The notes under the pieces: generated by a model
Told to the model about the DNA's origin: nothing
Databases searched by the model: none
What the model saw: the letters and a program-made list of their open reading frames with translations, nothing else
In this document: positions 62,435 through 64,000 of the stretch, piece after piece
Layout: every line of letters begins with the position of its first letter
Position numbering within the stretch: the first letter of the stretch is position 1
Source of the DNA: Halalkalibacter sp. APA_J-10(15)
Lineage (GTDB): Bacteria > Bacillota > Bacilli > Bacillales > Bacillaceae_D
Assembly (NCBI RefSeq): GCF_023017105.1
Contig: NZ_JALKEV010000010.1
Location: 1-64,000, forward strand
DNA: 64,000 bases
Direction of reading: 5' to 3'
Made by a program: the position numbers and the translations under genes

Positions 62435-63913
62435 CTAGCAGGAGGCCTCCAATGCTATTAACTCAAATGAATAAAAGTCGAGCGCACCTTCTCCTTTGAA
62501 GGTAAAATACAGCGCCTTCACTCCATTTTCAACTTTTGTATTCGTACGAAATTGGCGATATTCTTTACTTGGTTCAATTTCTATTTTCGCAAATGGTTCC
62601 CCATCCATTGAATCTGACACATATATAAATCCAACTGCCTGACCACAAACCTTTACAGAGATTCCTTTTAAATGATCTAGTTGAAAATATTTAAACCCTG
62701 CTTTCGCACCATCTCTCATATTTGCTATATATTGTGTTGGCCGACTTTCACGATCCTTACCACTTTGGGTAAAATAAGGGTGGTCTTTAAAAGTCACATG
62801 ACCAAAATAAACGCCATACCGACCTGCTCCATTACGAGACATTAAGTGACAAGCTATCCTTGCCTCATATTTACCTTCCCCACGTAAAGGACCTTGATTC
62901 AGGCCACAACTTGTCATTTCTACTTGCTCAATAGAACCATCATCTTCTATTTCAATACGTTCCGCAGCCGCTTGCCTTGAATAATGATGACGATTCGTTT
63001 GTCGATGATAAAATACATACCATTGCCCTTCAACTTCAACAATACTTCCATGGTTATTCCCGATATAATTTAACGCGTCTTGGTCCTTCTTTGAGCCATT
63101 AATGTATAAATCGCCATTACTAATAATCGTTCCCCCATAAACAAAATCACGAGTTGGACTTTTACTCGTTGCATAACAAAGCTCATGACCATTTATCGAG
63201 GAATAAATAAAATAGTACGTATCGTTTATTTTCCTCATTGAACTTGCTTCAAAAAATTCATGTCCTTCAAATCCCGTACCGTCTGCATGACCGACTTTTG
63301 AAAAAATTAATTTAGGCTCCGATATAGCAGTTTTCATATCAGAATCAAGCTCAATAACATATCCTCCATTAAAGACCTTCTTCTTCCAGCCTGTAAGAAA
63401 AAACGGAACAGGCTTCTTCGGTGCAAAACCATAATATAAGTAGACTCTCCCATCATCATCAACAAAGATAGCAGGATCAAACAAATAAGGAGCTCCCCAC
63501 TCTTCTGATAATTTCCGACCATCGGTTCTATGGCTGACATACCCATAAAACTCGTACTCACCAGCAGGCTCATCACACACAGCTACCCCAATCACACTTC
63601 GAAAACCTAACGTATAATATAAGTAATACCTTCCATCTGCCCCTCTCGCTACATCAGGTGCAAACATTTGATACAAGCCTAGTCGATTCATCGGGTCTTG
63701 TTTTTTTCGATAAATTGTCCCTTCATATCGCCAAGCACTTAAATCATCTACAGGTGCAGACCAGCAAACATAATCATTTAAACAGAAAAGCTTCCCATTA
63801 AACCGATCATGTGATCCATAAACATACAGTCGGTCATTAAATACATAAGGTTCACCATCTGGAATATACTCAAAGCTCGGTAAATATGGATTAAACGCCT
63901 GACGTTTCTTCAT
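62435..63913 (-). CDS. GH43-family glycoside hydrolase with C-terminal CBM-like domain
   Basis: A protein of 492 residues, ATG 63913 preceded by GGTGGTGAGGAG, no signal peptide. The GH43 propeller (about 1-315) begins NPYLPSFEYIPDGEPYVFND, with the general base Asp in IPDGEP, the pKa-modulating Asp in YLFDPAIFVDDDG and the acid Glu in EGHEFFEASSMRKI. The C-terminal part (about 350-490; GAGRYGVYFGHVTF, YFTFKGEGALDFYSFEL) is a CBM6/CBM35-like beta-sandwich. This two-domain form is common among arabinofuranosidases and xylosidases; the substrate is not determined. Its position next to glf is probably incidental. Confidence 0.87.
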   Translation of the reverse strand: MKKRQAFNPYLPSFEYIPDGEPYVFNDRLYVYGSHDRFNGKLFCLNDYVCWSAPVDDLSAWRYEGTIYRKKQDPMNRLGLYQMFAPDVARGADGRYYLYYTLGFRSVIGVAVCDEPAGEYEFYGYVSHRTDGRKLSEEWGAPYLFDPAIFVDDDGRVYLYYGFAPKKPVPFFLTGWKKKVFNGGYVIELDSDMKTAISEPKLIFSKVGHADGTGFEGHEFFEASSMRKINDTYYFIYSSINGHELCYATSKSPTRDFVYGGTIISNGDLYINGSKKDQDALNYIGNNHGSIVEVEGQWYVFYHRQTNRHHYSRQAAAERIEIEDDGSIEQVEMTSCGLNQGPLRGEGKYEARIACHLMSRNGAGRYGVYFGHVTFKDHPYFTQSGKDRESRPTQYIANMRDGAKAGFKYFQLDHLKGISVKVCGQAVGFIYVSDSMDGEPFAKIEIEPSKEYRQFRTNTKVENGVKALYFTFKGEGALDFYSFELIALEASC

Positions 63914-63946
63914 TTCTCCTCACCACCTTTTCTCCATCACTTTAAA

Positions 63947-63979
63947 CCCTTCATGAAAGGGACTACCTTACATGAAGGG
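63947..63979. terminator. Hairpin near the right edge
   Basis: CCCTTCATG (63947-63955) pairs with CATGAAGGG (63971-63979) around a 15-nt loop. It may terminate a minus-strand gene lying beyond the window. Confidence 0.5.
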
Positions 63980-64000
63980 CCATGTAACATACTAATAAGT

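Overview
The window reads as chromosomal DNA of a low-GC Gram-positive bacterium of the Bacillaceae. The evidence is consensus AAGGAGG ribosome sites throughout, a cydABSDC-type cytochrome bd operon with the tiny CydS subunit found in bacilli, YesN/YtcP/YteP/YesL/YndGHJ-like proteins, and an LPXTG-type wall anchor. Very acidic exported proteins and GlnRS would fit an alkaliphilic or salt-tolerant soil or marine bacillus, but that is inference. Most of the accessory content concerns capture and breakdown of complex polysaccharides.

Layout. 1-0.9 kb: an IS1182-family transposase remnant with an internal deletion. 0.9-6.2 kb: a huge wall-anchored GH30-type glycosidase and a YesN-type response regulator without a kinase. 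6.3-14.1 kb: sugar-oxidation genes (LacI regulator, two Gfo/Idh/MocA dehydrogenases and a ThuA-like protein in one operon; then an aldo/keto reductase and a third Gfo/Idh/MocA enzyme, with a divergent AraC regulator). 14.2-18.4 kb: glnS and three small housekeeping-like genes. 18.5-24.4 kb: the bd oxidase operon behind a probable Rex site. 24.5-24.9 kb: a gene-free block bounded by two copies of a 29-bp palindromic repeat. 25-26.4 kb: selO.

26.6-41.3 kb is the most unusual part. An AraC regulator and a YesL-like (DUF624) membrane protein face a nine-gene minus-strand cluster. It holds two solute-binding proteins (one of about 975 residues with two carbohydrate-binding-like domains), two pairs of MalF/MalG-type permeases, a DUF5696 protein, a YIP1-type membrane protein and a membrane-anchored NHL propeller/TPR protein. 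No ABC ATPase is present, so a shared MsmX-type ATPase elsewhere is presumed. I propose this as one envelope machine for a large glycan; the substrate is unknown.

41.3-46.3 kb: a gene-poor stretch with a possible small RNA, then an ECF sigma factor/membrane protein/ABC transporter operon laid out like the sigY operon. 46.4-54.7 kb: a second glycan locus (YteP/YtcP permeases, lipoprotein, PHP hydrolase, FGly sulfatase, GH43) with a divergent GntR/HutC regulator, pointing to a sulfated glycan. 54.7-59.6 kb: a Fur-boxed siderophore lipoprotein, yndJ-yndH-yndG and an unrecognised 58-residue gene. 59.7-64 kb: a GT2 glycosyltransferase divergent from UDP-galactopyranose mutase, a MITE whose ends match the IS terminus at 0.88 kb, and a second GH43.

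Several gene starts were moved to codons with a proper Shine-Dalgarno sequence. Two small genes (cydS and a 58-codon ORF) and one probable ATT start codon were found by reading the sequence directly.
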